Below are positions 1 through 14,100 of a DNA stretch of 64,000 nt, piece by piece. Under the pieces are notes generated by a model. The model saw nothing but the letters and a program-made list of their open reading frames with translations, did no database searches and was not told where the DNA came from. The DNA lies in contig JAUIRK010000921.1 in NCBI GenBank assembly GCA_030549495.1, positions 974,501 to 1,038,500 on the forward strand. Reading direction: 5' to 3'. The position numbers and the translations under genes were made by a program. Source of the stretch: Nectonema munidae (Eukaryota > Nematomorpha > Nectonematoida > Nectonematidae). The stretch's first letter is position 1. Each line of letters starts with the position of its first letter.

Positions 1-94
1 ATATATTTAATACAAATGATATATCATTGCTCAAATTTTATTGCTGAAAATTGCCCCCTTGATAATTGCCGCCCGACATTTTCCCCTTGGAAAA

Positions 95-258
95 CTGCCA
101 CCTGTGACAATTGCCGCTGGAAAACTGCCACCAATGACAATGACCCCCTGACAATTGCCCCCTGGAAAACTGCCCCCTGTGACACTTGCCCCCTGGAAAA
201 CTGCCACTTGTGACAATTGCCCGCTGGAAAACTGCCACCTGTGACAATTGTCCCTTTT
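95..258. repeat. about 30-bp minisatellite, five units
   Basis: Alternating half-units GGAAAACTGCCACC and TGTGACAATTGCC give a unit of about 30-31 bp. Five unit starts (GGAAAACTGCC) are visible; one unit carries an extra half-unit of about 15 bp. The array abuts the hAT fragment that follows. The short peptides it encodes on both strands are by-products of the repeat. Confidence 0.85.
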
Positions 259-432
259 GAAAAATTTGGTCTTTATCCAGTGTTGTCAAAGCTGTTTTTT
301 GAAGAACGGCAGCGCCCATGCATCACGTACATCCGTCGAAAGAGTCATGTCAATGCTTGGGCACCTTTTGAACAAAAAAAGGTTAAGCCTTAGTGACGGA
401 AACGTCAGAAAACTCTCCTATCTTTCAGATTG
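255..432 (+). pseudogene. hAT transposase C-terminal dimerisation fragment
   Basis: One short frame encodes the hAT C-terminal dimerisation block: SVERVMSMLGHLLNKKR followed by LSLSDGNVRKLSYLSD. This matches the family pattern of S-x-E-R-(V/F), then G-x-L-(I/V)-x-x-K-R, then an L-S-x-x-N-V helix. The rest of the transposase (zinc finger and RNase H-like catalytic core) is missing on the left, where the minisatellite begins. It is a relic. The hAT superfamily is clear but the subfamily is not. Confidence 0.7.
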
Positions 433-1421
433 TATTTACTTTTTTATGTTATTCAAATAAAGCTCTTCTAATTTTGGTTATAAGAATGTTTCATTTTATA
501 TTTTATTTGTAAATTAGAATCACTCTGCTCTGTGTGTTGTCTTTATTTACTGTGTTATGAGGTGAGAGACTGGTTATTGAGCTGTTTAGGTGGTGGGTGG
601 TTGGTATTGAGACCAGGACTGGGCCTTGAGTCAGGGTGGGCAGTGCGGTACTACGATTGTGCTTATCGCTAACGAAAAATAGGCGTTTAGCGCTAATAAA
701 TTCTTAGCGTTATTTCGCTTCTACTTCCAACTGTGACCATCTTAAGCATTTTAATTAAGTCGCTTTGTTGAAATAGCCTGTTCTGATTTTATTATAAAAT
801 TAATGAAATGAAGCAATTGACACCAACTCAAATAAATACCTCTTCCGAGTCATAAAAACATGAGTAACAATCGCGAGTGTTACAAGAATGGTGAATAACA
901 CGTTTTTTTCATTTACTTTTTAAAACACTAATTTTGCTGTGAAGAAATTAAGAAGTCATTTAGAATAATTTTGCAAGTAAAACGTTTAGATCAGCCATTC
1001 CCAAACTGAGAGGGGGGTGAGAATTTTTCAAGTGGGCGTGAGTAGGGTTGCCAGATTACAAGATTAGAAATTCGGGACACTCAAAAGGAAAATAATTTGG
1101 AAAACTCATAATCAGACAAACAATACAAAAATAAGAATAAAAGAGAAATATATGGGGTAATTTTAAATGAAGGAGTCGCACAAAACATTAGGGTTTGTAA
1201 ACTAGTTTTCTTATATACAGTTAATGATATATAAAAAATACCCCATTTATTGCTTTTTCAAAAAAACACATTTGATTTAAATTTGAGCAAAAATGAAGCT
1301 TCTTATTTAATTCACAAGGAATGAGTATCGAATTTAGTACACTCCCCTTTGCTCATCGCCAGAGTAGCTCGTCACAAGACCAGAAAATATCTCAATGGAC
1401 CCATAAGTGACGTTAGAGTCA
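433..1421. other. upstream intergenic DNA, no gene seen
   Basis: AT-rich sequence with no supported ORF. At about 990-1040 the phrase CATTCCCAAACTGAGAGGGG resembles the start of a hAT terminal repeat, but no partner end was found. At about 660-710 there is a short imperfect palindrome around TTAGCGCTAA. Confidence 0.4.
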
Positions 1422-1559
1422 CTTTTTAGTTCTCCAAATCGCATCCAAGTCAAGAATATTTTTCGATAACTGGACAGATGATTAGGTTGGCCATGCTTTG
1501 GAATTGAACTCAGAATGTCTGGATGAAGACCCTACGCGCCTACCACTATGCCATCTGCC
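1422..1559 (-). mobile_element. tRNA-derived SINE, family A copy 1
   Basis: On the minus strand a tRNA-like head carries a box A-like motif (TGGCATAGTGGTAGGCG, 1537-1553) and a box B-like motif (GAGTTCAATTCC, 1500-1511). It is followed by a body ending in TTGGATGCGAT and a short CTAAAAAG tail. The same body occurs at 17919-18038. It lies about 370 bp upstream of the DNase II start codon, outside the coding region. Confidence 0.65.
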
Positions 1560-1925
1560 AACAAACAACATTTTCTTTATATTATTTTTTATCGTTTCTT
1601 TTGTGTATAATACGCAATCTTGTTCTTGCTCTTAGAATTACTTGCTTAAAATGTTCTATTTGATTCCTATTATTGTATTGTGGGATTTAGTGGATCATTT
1701 TGAGATCCTTTTTGTAAGTCTTCCCAGCTACAATTCTAGACCCAATTCTCTACTCCTTAAAAAAGTCATTGAAGTTAGAAGCTTAGTAAAAATGAGAACC
1801 TGCACTTTTGTATCAGTTTTTTCCATTTTCAACATTCTTCAACTACTTTTCTTTTTCAAAGATTGACATCCTTTTTTCACTATTGTATTTAATTTTTTAG
1901 AAACATTTTTGATTAATTTGGAATC

Positions 1926-2107
1926 ATGTCGCGTTTTGAAGTTGGCAAACATTTTTCAACTGCGATATCTCAATTTCTTTGTCTCTTCCTTTTCTTCCTT
2001 GCGACTCTCAATGTGAATGAAGACAAACATGTCAATTGCTGGGAGGAGGAGATTGTCCAAGATGTTTTGTGCAAAAGTGATGACACTCCCTCCAAAAATG
2101 TTGACTG
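1926..2107 (+). CDS. DNASE2: DNase II exon 1 (start, signal peptide)
   Basis: Starts at ATG 1926 and encodes residues 1-60 plus two bases. It holds the signal segment FLCLFLFFLATLNV and then LCKSDDTPSKNVDW. The donor is TTGACTG|GTATC, splitting the Trp codon. The next exon supplies the last G of TGG. Confidence 0.9.
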
Positions 2108-5100
2108 GTATCATCACTTTAAGCACTTTTCGCATTATTTCTAGACTCTGCATCGTGTTCGGGGGTGGTTTAGAACTGTAGGAAAGAAAATGCGTATAAA
2201 TATTTCTTTGTTTTCTATAATATTATAAGTATACACGTTCGCTATCATTAATCCTGCACCACTGGGGCTTGAAGGGTGCCTGATTGACTGGTTTGCCTTA
2301 TCAGCCATGAATTAGATTAAAATACACGAAATTCACTAACTAATCACCATATCTTGAATTAATTTTTTTTTAATTTGACTTGTAAACTTCTTATGTAAAC
2401 TTCTATTTCGTTACATTTTTTTATAAAATTTTTTAGATGAATTCTTTCTCTAATCCTTTTCCAAAAATTTTCTTTAAAAAAAGTCTTAAACTTTCGGAAA
2501 TAAAAGCCGTTCAAGATTACTGATAGTAGCGCTTTACTGATTGCCTGATTGGTGATAGTCAACCTGTATTGTAAAGTTAAAATAATTTCAATGAGATCCC
2601 CGAATATAATTTGTTGACTTTTATCTATCTTTCTAACCAAAGAATTTTTTTAACAAATAATCAATTTTCTACCTAAACTTATTTGCCAACCAACCAACTT
2701 TCTGTGATGTTGGATGGAAATTTTACAAAAGAGTCCATTTAGGGTGGAGATCTCTGCGCACAGAGAATCATGCTGTTGTTTCCAAATTTGATAATGTTTT
2801 ACTTTACGGTTTCGTCAATCAAAAATTTGAATATTTTCTAATTTGTTATAAAATTTTTTAAATTTAATGCATTCGTTTTATCTAAAAGATCTAGAATCTT
2901 TTGTAATATATATCAACGAAATAAACTACGTTGAAAAATATATAGTTTGATTGACATCACAATAATAAATAATAATTGCTTGAAAAAATTTTGCTTGACT
3001 AACTGAAGCGTAAAGTAAAACATTCCCTCACTTTTTTATTTGGACTTATTTAAGATTTCTTTTGAATTCAGGTTTATCGTTTACAAATTTCCGTACATCA
3101 AAGACGAAACTAGTGGCTTCGAGTACGCGTACATGGACTCCGAGAATAAAGTATGGCGCGCCGGAAAGCAAAAAATAAACGACCAAAGCAATCCCGTATT
3201 CAAAACACTGCAATTGATTTATTCGAGCGCGCAAAATAATTCCAAAGAACACTCGGTATCTTTGCAAGTTTGTTTTCACCGTCGCCATTTTTCGGCATTC
3301 CCCATGTTTGTTGTGCTTAGAGATGTCTACTCTCGGACCTCTCTTTTCAACTATTCCCGAAAGATTTCTCTTTTCAAACTATTACCAACAATTTTTATTA
3401 CAATTAAATCAAAATATGAAAGTATACCGTTTCTTCTATTAAAATTTCTAATTGGATGGATTTTCTAATTTTCTAAATTAAGTAATTAATTTTTCTCTAA
3501 TTTATTGTTTTATATTTTTAAGCTATACTTATGTGAGCCTTAGAAGATATTAATCCCATTTTTCATGTTTAAGTTTATTTATATATTTCGTGTTTATGAC
3601 AGGTTATTTTTTTCTTTTGAGAACTACTTTTCGCTGTTCCTATTTAATTATCCTTACGGTGGCATCCTTACTGAACCACTTACTCTTTGCTCTTCACATC
3701 ATATAACCTCCAATAATTTCTATATGGTTAAACAGTTATCAATTTCCAAATACTTTCTCTTCACTTCTTTCTCTCTCATGAATTATGAATAATTGTTTTT
3801 TCATATCTCAAGCCAGCATTTCTTTTTCTTTTACTTCTCAATGAAACAAACATAGATCAGTAAATTCAAATCCTTTCTTTTTATTAATTAATTTAGCATA
3901 CAGTCAAACCTTCCTTGCGATCACCTGTCTATAGCGACCACCTGCTTATTTCAGCCATTGAAATATCCAGCGCACTTAATTACTGTACTATAGACCCTTT
4001 AAATAGGGGCTACCTGCCTAACGCGGCCAGCGACTACTCCCTAACGCGGCTAGCGGCCACACATTTTGTGAAAAGAAGGATATTGATTACGTGATTAGCG
4101 CAAAAAGGATGAAGAAAGCTAAAAAGTGAGCCTAACTCTTTATAGTGAGAATTTTGTTCAATCCCTTCGATATTATTCTTGGTGTGATGCGTTTTGATAT
4201 GAAACAGAAGGGATGCATTTGAGTATGCTGTAACATTCATTCTGTGTTTATACAGTATGTGGTAAGCAGCATCGTTTGGCTAATGACTACTACACTAATT
4301 ACACATTGAAATTAGCACCAGATATCTGCTTCTTTTATACAATCAAGCATGTACATTGTTAACATCGCCTTTCATTTTTCTTTTGAATTTTCTTCTTTAA
4401 TTTCACAGCTCTCAGATGACTCCCAGCACTGTAAAATCCTCTCTCAGCTCTCGTTAGAAAAGAAGTTGGGAGTGGTCAGAATGCACGACAAAGACAAGTT
4501 AAGGGCCCGTTCCATCCCCAGGAAGCTTTTCAATAAAGCGCATTTCTGCAGGAAGACTCAAATCCTAAACATACTAAGGAGGAAGCAGGAGAGGATCGAG
4601 GGTTTGAAGGTAACGTACCCTTCTTCGCAAGCAAAATGTGCTGAAAGCAACAAATGTTAAATCCTATATGAATAATTCAAAGATTGCACGGCCTGGTTTC
4701 TTCCTGTGAGTGTTGGGAGAAGGCGGGGGAGGTAGCACTGCAGCTACAACTCCACGACTTCTAGGCAAAATGGCTGGCTAGACGTTTTCCGTAGGCGATA
4801 CAACATTATTTTTGGCAAGATGAACGTCAAGAATGGTGGAGTCGATAGGGCTATTGTAGACGACTGGAAGCAAAGACTGCCCGAACTGTGCGCCGATTAC
4901 GACCTCCGTGATTTCTTCAACATGGATGAAACTGGGGTTTCTTCAAGGCATCTGTTGACTCCTTATTCCACTTCAAAGGGACAGACTACTCTGGGGAAAA
5001 TTGCCCAAAGGAGCGCATCACTCTCATCTTGTCTGCTAACGCCCTCCGAGAAATGGAGCCTGTGATTAGCTGTACTTTGCTTCGGTAGGATCCAATGTAG

Positions 5101-8100
5101 GGATCTCCCCATGAACCATCATGTAAACAAGAAGGCCTGGATTTCAAATAGCCATCTATTTGAACTCTTCATTATAATGCTAAACAAGAAGATGCACCTC
5201 CAATGTCGAAAGATCTTCATGCTGCTTAACAATGCTCCTTGCTACCCAACCTCTAGTTGTCGAACGTAAAACTGATCTTCCTCCCTCCTAACAGCATCCG
5301 CCATCACCCAGCCCATGGACCAAGGTATTATAAATGCGGTTAAGCTAAAGTTTCGAAAACGATAACTGTGAGGAGACATCCATCAAAGCGTCGGCTTGAA
5401 TCTAACTGAGAGGATAGAGAAGTCAGAAGAAGACGAGCTACAGATCAGCCAGCCCCAATTTAATCACAAGAGTCTTGTAGGTGTCAGTAGAAGCATTGCT
5501 GATATATAAGCATTTGCTGTCATCAAAGGGTTCACTGAAATACCAGAGTGGTGCACTGACTTAGAAGACACTGTCCAGCTAGAATGTAAGCGCCAAATAC
5601 ATGAGGCCAGGCGGACCACAGTGTTCGATTTCTTTAAGAAGTTTTGACGTTAGTCCTCTGTCCTAACACAATGGCCCTTTTTACTGCTCACAGTTACCAA
5701 ACGGCTCTTTTTATAGCCAACATGGCAAAGAGTGAGATATGTCCCCGTTGTGATTACACAAGCAATTTTGTTAGCTGTTTTATTGAAATAAATACAATGT
5801 TACTATGCAAACTAACTTTGAAATTGAAAATAGCTACTGACCTGTGTATTGCGGCCACCCGTCAATAGTGGTCACTTTTGTCGTTTCCCTTGGATGGCTG
5901 CAATACACAGGTTTGACCGGGTACACATATAACATAGTTGTCTGCTAAGTGTGGCAAACAGTTCATTGACCCTGCTTGGATATATAAAATATTTTTGTAT
6001 TTTTTTTAAACCATATATAATAATAATAATCATTTTCTAATCTCATTTTAATTCTAAGAAAAATTAAACTTTTATAAATTTTAATATTAGATCGCTGTTT
6101 AAATTCTTTTTTCAATGATCTCTTTCTGATTTACCTGTCAGGAATCTCCAACTCCTCGTACGATTTTCAGCGGTCTACTATCTCTTAGGAAGAAAACCAA
6201 TCGCCATATTTTATTATTCACAACTCTTATGTATAAAACACTTATTGCTGTTTGAATTTTGCCCCAACAATTTAATTTAAAACAGGTTCAACAAAAGGAA
6301 TAAAAAAAATTTCCCTCAAATTTTAGAAGAACTATAACATGAATAAAATTGGTGTTCATTTTCAAAGGTAAAACTTGATAAAATGAAAAAAAGAAAAATA
6401 TTTTCCAAGTCTAAATATTCAAATAAAACTCATTAAACAATTCAAGCATAAAAAAGATTTTTTTACTAAAATGTTCTTCTTAAACATATCAAAATCTTTT
6501 AAAACTTTACAGATAATGCATTTTCATAAAAAGGAATAAAATTATAAGTTGGGAGACATTTTTTACAAAGTTGTACAAATAAAGGCCACCCTAATGTTTA
6601 TGTTGAAATAAGCGTGTCAAGACAGGGATTTTTGAAGATTTCATGCAATTCGAAAATGCCTTCAGCATATATAATGTAAAATGATATGTTCATTATATTA
6701 TTATATTCATTTAAAGTTTTGAACAAATTTTACAAAGAATCTTTTTTCAAGGTGAACACAAATCGAAGCATTTTCTTTATAGAAAACTGCTTGTTTCATT
6801 ATATTCTTACATTTTTGCACGTCTCTCACGATAGTTGCTACGCATTAAACTTCAAAAAGATCACAAATCAAGACAAGCTTACAAAGAGTTTTGTTTGATG
6901 ACACAGACCTTGGAAAAGATGCAATTTATTTATTTTTTGATGACAATGATGTTTATTTATTATCGTATAGGGATAGCAGACACGTATCGTTTAAATCATT
7001 AATCTATATTGTTAATTTTTTCAAGACGGCCAGTCATTGCTTGGCATAGTCTTCCTATGTACTTTATGTATCATATTCTCCACGTCTAACAGCGTTCACC
7101 AGTCCAGAAAAAAACATATTTATCAGTTTTACCAAACATTTATGACATAAGAATGAATATAATACTTTTAGATAAAGATAAAAATACAAGTACAACACTC
7201 TAAGTTAGCGAATTCTAAGCATGCCCAACTTTTATGAAGGAAGACTCGAGTAGTTCAACAAAATAGAATTTCATCAAAAATACTTTAAAACTTCAATATT
7301 TTATTTTGAATTTATAGTATTTAAAATATGTTTGAAAAGGTGTAAGGTATAAAGGAAGTAAAAATAATACAAAACTTTAACTTTCTAAGTAAAATATAAA
7401 TTAAGATTTGACAGATGTCTCAGTTTTTCGGGATTATTCTCGTTTTGTCATCGCTTAACAACAAAATCCTGGATGATTTGTAAGAATCCGGGTTTTTCAT
7501 TCACTAATCCAAGCGGAACTAATACTGATCCAAAGGGTACACAAATAAAAATACTTTGAATTTTAATAAATACCCACCCACCTCTAAATTAGTATCGATA
7601 TTTCGAGGAAAAAATTCCCCCTCCTAGATGCCACCTCTTGTTTCACCCTTCCTAGAGCTAGATGCGTGGACTTGAATCTGAGAATCTCAGGGTCGAATCT
7701 CGCCTGCACCCTCAATACTTATATTTCGATGCAAGCTTTTATGCGTTTGCCGGTCAATTGCAGATCTTCAGAGATCTTTTCAATATGTTGGCTTATTTGG
7801 AGAACCTCAAAGAATCGTCCTTCAACAGAAAAAACAATTAAACTCTGGCTGAATTTTTATTTTGCTTTGACTTCATTCAATGCATCTTTTTTTTTAACTG
7901 CTGCAAGGTTTCAATTCTTCACTTTTACAACGAGAGCAGTATTTTTGTGTTTTTTTTTGTTATATGCCTTTTGCATGTTTCTCTTTTTATGTCGTTATTA
8001 ATAAATAAATGGAAAAATATTTCAGAATTTTTGATAATATGCAGTGCGATAAAATTCTGCTCAATGCAATCCATATTTTTAAAAATTCTAAATCCCGCGT

Positions 8101-11100
8101 TTTTTCCAACAGAAGGAAGTAAACTTTTTATGTAGTATTCAATTTTATGCTATTGTTTGTAATATTCATGTCTTTAAAACTTTTTTACACATTCTATCCA
8201 AGATATTTGGGGCAATCCACACATCGCTCACACACACACCCCCTCTCCAAGCACAGCCCTCTTCTTCCTGAGGATCCACCCTGTTAATTTTGACACATGT
8301 TTTTGTCATTACATCATCATTTCTTTTTCCCTTTCATAAATGTTTGCTTGATAAAGTTGCTTTCCCAGTTTACAACGGGTCCCCCAATGTGTAGGTCCCC
8401 CATTTTTGCCTTTCCATTTATATTCCTAAATATTTGTATTCAAAATATAGTAATTTCAACTTCAAGTGAAAGCCTTTCAATGCTTAATTTATTTAAATTG
8501 AAAAAAAAATTTGTTTGTTAAAATATTCAAAAAAAAAATTGAAAAGGTTTCAGCTTGAATTTAAAAAAAAATTCATTTTAATTTGAAATGCTATATATCC
8601 ATTTGTTTCTTAATGATCTGTGTTACGCGTGAATCTATTTTGCTCTTAAACGTATTTTCCAATACAATGGGACAACATAGTTTTTTTCAGATATTCTCGT
8701 CATTTAAATTCTAATCGAATCTTTTAGTATTGTTAGTTTTCCCTCTTTTTCCCTTTGCATTTTCTCTACATTTCGCCATCTTTTTGATTTTTCTCTATAC
8801 ACATAATTTCCCCATCTTTCAGCCACTTTTTACTTCTTTTGCTCTTTAACTTAACGCAATCTTATTCGATTTTTGAATATTTGCTCTTCTAAAAATTCAA
8901 ATAAAGAAATAAGTCTCTTAGAATGTAAATATTTTCATCACATGTTTCCTATTTTAGGATTTCATGTATATTCTCTACAACAATGAATTTTATGTGAACA
9001 AAAAGAAGCACAGTCACACCCACGCTGGTCATACGAAAGGTAAAATCATATGTTCATTTACATTCTTTTTAGGTGTAAATTATAAATTGTTTAGTTATTC
9101 AACTAAACTTAAAGTAATTTTCTTTTATATACAGTAGAGTGCAAATGTTTTCCACCACAGCCAACATTTTTTTCTTTAGAATCTTTTAATCATTGAAATT
9201 TATATATATTAAATTAGTTCATTATAAATTACCATCTTAAAATAATTCTTTTTTTCATTAATAAAAATTTCTGATTATTTTCTTTTTTAATTTATTTAAA
9301 ATTATTATTTTTCTATTAAAAATTCCGTGCAAAAGTTTTCGCTCATTTGTTTTCATTAAAAAATAAATGTAAAAAATACAAAATTTATTTTTTTATAAAA
9401 AATATTTACTTTGATAATATTTATTCCTTCTTTTCAATACTTTGTTTGATTTCATTAATCCTGAATAATTGAATCAATTCTTCTTGGAAAAGAGCTATAT
9501 AGATTCTCAATATATTCATCTGGAATCAATTCCCATTCCTGCTTTGAATATTCCCATATTTCTTCAAGGCTTCTCATGTTCCTTAGATGAACTTTTGTTT
9601 TTAGCTCAACCTGGTAGCCAGTTTGTTAGAAGACACACATAATTTTTATTTAAAAATTGCTCAGTCAAACAAGACTTATGGCAGGGAGCGCCGCCATCAT
9701 GTTGAAATATATGACTAATATTTATATTAGGATAGTAAATTGGTTTTAGTTAATTTGTTGTATTTAATACTATTTAGTGTTCCATCAATTTTTGACAACT
9801 TTTTTCTACCATCACTTTTCATAAATCCCCAAAGCATCAACCTTTTTCTTTCGTGTTTGAAGGTTTTACGGTATAACCGTTATCAACTCGCATTCCTTTA
9901 GCTTTAAGCCTTCTAGCATATTGCCTTGAATTAGAATCAAGCTCAATCTTCGTTTCATCACTAAAAATTTCATTATGCCAAACATACACGCTCCATTAAA
10001 TTTTTCCTTTTGGCCACTCATCTTTTTTTTAATTGAACTTTATCCAAGGTTGGTTTTTACCTACCAAGCGAACATTCAAATCATTCTTTCTAAGGATTCG
10101 TATCAATTGAAATATATTTCGATAAATTATTTTCTTCCAAGAAAAATAAGGATTACTCTTTGACATTCACACCAATTTTTAAATATCTCTTATCAGTAAT
10201 TATTGAGATCGACCGCTTTTGGGTTTGTTGGCTACAGTTCCTGTACTTTTATATTTTGATAAAATTTTAGAAATATTACTTCTAGATATATTGAATAATT
10301 TTGAAAAAACTCTTTGACTTTTGTTTATTGAAAGAAGTACAACTTTAGTTCTCAATTCTAGATACTTTGGGCATGTCAGTCAAAAAAAGATGTCGAGAAA
10401 AGATCGTTAAAGAAAGCAGATGATTTTAAGAAATCAATTTTAGAAAAAACAATGGTAAAAATGTATACTAAAATTTGAAGAAAAAACTTAAATTGAAAAT
10501 GGACGTAACTTAGACTGCAAAAGTACGAACTTAAATCGGAAAAGAATGAACTTATTTAAAAAGGGCAAACCTAAACTAAAAATGGTATATTTTTTACCGT
10601 GTTTATAGAAAAATAAGTTTTATATTTGAATTTTTCTATTATATGCACTAATATTTGACATGGGATTAAAAAATTAAAAACAAAACGAATTATAATTTGA
10701 AAATATGTAACATGTGGATTGTGGAGTGCTAATGCGAGATGGTCACTTGCTCACTTCTTTCTCCCTTTTAAAAGTATCTCTTTAATCGCTGCTTTTTGGA
10801 AAATTTAATTGACATTGATTGCACATTGCAGGTGAGCCAATTTGAATTTTTTTTAAATATATCTTTTAATTAATAAACCCATGATCATATGACTGTTAGA
10901 AATGAAAGGTATATAACATAATATGTGGAAAATATTGGAACAAAATATTGTTTCTTTGACTAAGAAGGTATGCTTTGAAACTTGCTAGACAGTCAAATTC
11001 TGGTGTATTGAGCATGAGCTTCTAGACAATTTAGCAGTTTTTTAGAATTCACTCATATTCCATATGGCAACAAATGTAAGCGTTATATATTTTCAGAAAC

Positions 11101-14100
11101 GTTGTTCAGAGTTTTGGGAAAGATTCGACTTCAATAGACGCAGCACACTAGTTTTCTCTTCGTACTTTGCAAACAAATTTCCACAATTTGGCATTTTTTC
11201 TTCAGGTCATGAGTTAGCGTCACTTCAAGATGTTTGTCCTCAGCACATAAAAGTTATTTCATATCCATTAATTAAACGAGATTGGACAGTCTCGGTGAAT
11301 AGAAGAAGACTCTAATCTGGATAATCTCATGGCCACTACTTTTTGAGGATTAAATGCAATCGCTAGGAAGTTGCTCAGTTCGAAGCGATGCCTAAGGCTT
11401 GATTCACAATTGCAGCAGATAGAGCTGATGCTTGCTGTAGATCGGGATAATTTTTTTGTTTAGTGTAGTAGACTTTCGCTAAAATCCTGAATGTTGAAAA
11501 AGAGCTCGTTATAATAAATATGGTAGGAGCAAGCATACTACTTTGCGGCACCTCAGCTTGAACTGTACAATGTACAGCATTTATATAATGTCGCACCGAT
11601 TTGGGCACACAGCTCTCTGTTATCCAGTAGTCACGTGTCCACACTAAAAATCTCCAACGAATACCAAGAGATGGCAGTATGTGATATAAGGATGTGAGCG
11701 GAACAGCTGTGAAGGCGGTAGATATGTCCAGAAATGTAACAATATTGTCTCCTTTCTTTTCAACAGACGAAATCCACTTGTGATACATTAGTGAGAATTG
11801 ATCGACAGTTGAGTGTTTTTTGACAAGAAGCCAAACTGAACAGGAGATATCAACTCATGTTTCAGTAAATGCTTGATCAACACATCGTTCACTAAACCCT
11901 CGATCAGTTTTCCTACGCGGGACGTTATCGAAATAGGACGATAGCTTTTTATTTTAGTTTTCCATGCCAGTGGCGTAACTACCGTAGCGAAAGATAAAGT
12001 AAAGAGGACGTCATTTGGTCCTTTAGCTGTTGAAAGAGCAAGTATTTAACAAGTGGGTGCTCGCTTTCATATACTGAAGAGTTCAGAAAGCAACTAAAAA
12101 TAGATTATTTCATTTTTATAATTAATTGACAGATCATTTTTAATATGGATAAAGACGTTGGCTCATCCATTCTGACACATAAATAAGATAATTGAAAAAC
12201 GTAATCTTCGAATCTTGCAATGAAAGATGTATTTGATTTTTATCGAAATATTGTATTTGAAGATACTGTATTTAGTATAAATAAGGAGCATGTAAAAAAA
12301 GAAATATATCTCTTCTCTGCCAGAGGCAACAGAAAAGCGAAAGATAAATTCCAGTGATTTTGTCGTGCCTTTTCATAAGAGCATACCTTAGAATATTACA
12401 TAGCCTCTTACAATAATAATAATTATACTAATTGACAAAGGTGATTATAGAATATTTTTTATGTCAACTTTTTTCAAATCGTTAGAGCAATTTTAAAAAC
12501 GATTTATAGGTCAATTTTTGTTGCTCTTGGTGATAATTTAAAGTTAAAAACGAGAAAGAACGCTTTAGTGAAACTGTATGATACGCAATGAAAAAGGTTT
12601 CCTCTAATTTGAACCTCATTTCACTCAAGACCTCTTTCTTGTTTCGTTAAATCTTTGATGAGTATATTCACATAAATGCAGGCTTGCTTGTGCGATGAGA
12701 TTTTAGACGTGTCTGCTTGTTTACGGTTATTCAGTGGATAAACAGATTTGTATATAAACAATCTTTTAATGATCTTCTATTTAGGCTTTTTGGCATTTAA
12801 TAATGAAACTGGATTCTGGATTCTGCATTCACTGCCTTCGTATCCGCCAAGAAGTAGCGAAGCGTATCAGTACTTATGGGGCGGACATTTCAATGGCCAA
12901 ATCTTTTTCTGTGTTTCGTTTCGCATTGATCAATTATCCAATATTAGTAAGAAATTTTAGCATTTATTAGTGGCGTATTGATTAAATCGGCATTCACTTC
13001 CGCATTAGCTTATTTATGTTTAATCTTTAATTTTGTGAGCCGATAAGGTAGAGAGTCAAATAACACTTTCATTTCGTTCAACTACTTCTGTCATTTTTAA
13101 ATATGGAATTACTTTGAAAAGAGCGTATTCTGTTTCTTTGCTGTAGAAACAACAACACAGATGTGTCTAAGACATAGGTTCTCAACCCCGTGGTCGCGTA
13201 GCTAATTAGAGTCGCGAGTGTATTCCTAAAAATCGCCTTCAGCAGGGACATAAGATACTTTACCTTTCAAAATTACGTACAAAAAACTAAGTTATAATAA
13301 ATATTGAAAAAAAGTTAGTTGACATTTTTTAGAAATAGTTTTTTTTAAATATATATCTGTCAGTTTATATTATATATAATCAATCAATCATCACTCAGAT
13401 GTAACTGGACATGCGCATACGAAAGTTCGGACAATGATACACTGCATTCTTGTGAAGCATTTAGTAGCTTTTTTCAATTTATGCCTGCCAGTTTAACCCT
13501 AGAACGGCTAAATGGGTCAATTGCCCATTTCATAAAATTAAAAGTACAACATTTACTTGATATCCCTTTTTAAATGAGACATGCTTTATTTACTTTAAGT
13601 TTTTTATCCTAAATGAAGTATTCATAGTATTAAAATCAAAAATAAAAAAAATTCCATCAAATAAATTAGAGGTTAAACTTAGAACGGCTGATTAGGTCAA
13701 TTGACCCATAATCTACTACAACCAAAAATATGCAAGGTAAAACATTTATTTCAAAATTTTTAAAAATCAAATATACTTTTTATTGCTTTGAGCATTCAAA
13801 ACAAACTTGGCTAGAACAAGAGCCACACACATCAATATCACAAACACAACGTTTTGAGCATGCTTTATTCTTATGACATTTTTACAAAGAAGACGTTTGT
13901 TGTTGTTATCTGCTGAACTTGCAGAATTTCTTGAAATATTGCAATCTTCATTCCTCACCTTTTTAGTTTGAGAACAAAGTGCTTCACCCAAAGATAACAA
14001 AAATTTTCTTCTGCAGGTAGTTTCAGAAACTGTATTTTTAGCAATAATATAGCAATTCAAACATAATATATCAAGTAAATTGAAGAAAATATCTAAAGGC

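Noticed and set aside
4400-4610. A spliced host exon (coding SLEKKLGVVRM...)
   Set aside because: It lies between the terminal repeats of a Tigger element and matches the Tigger helix-turn-helix, and it does not fit the DNase II alignment.
13165-13215. hAT terminal repeat (TTCTCAACCCCGTGGTCGCG)
   Set aside because: The phrase is typical of hAT ends, but no partner end, target duplication or coding remnant was found.
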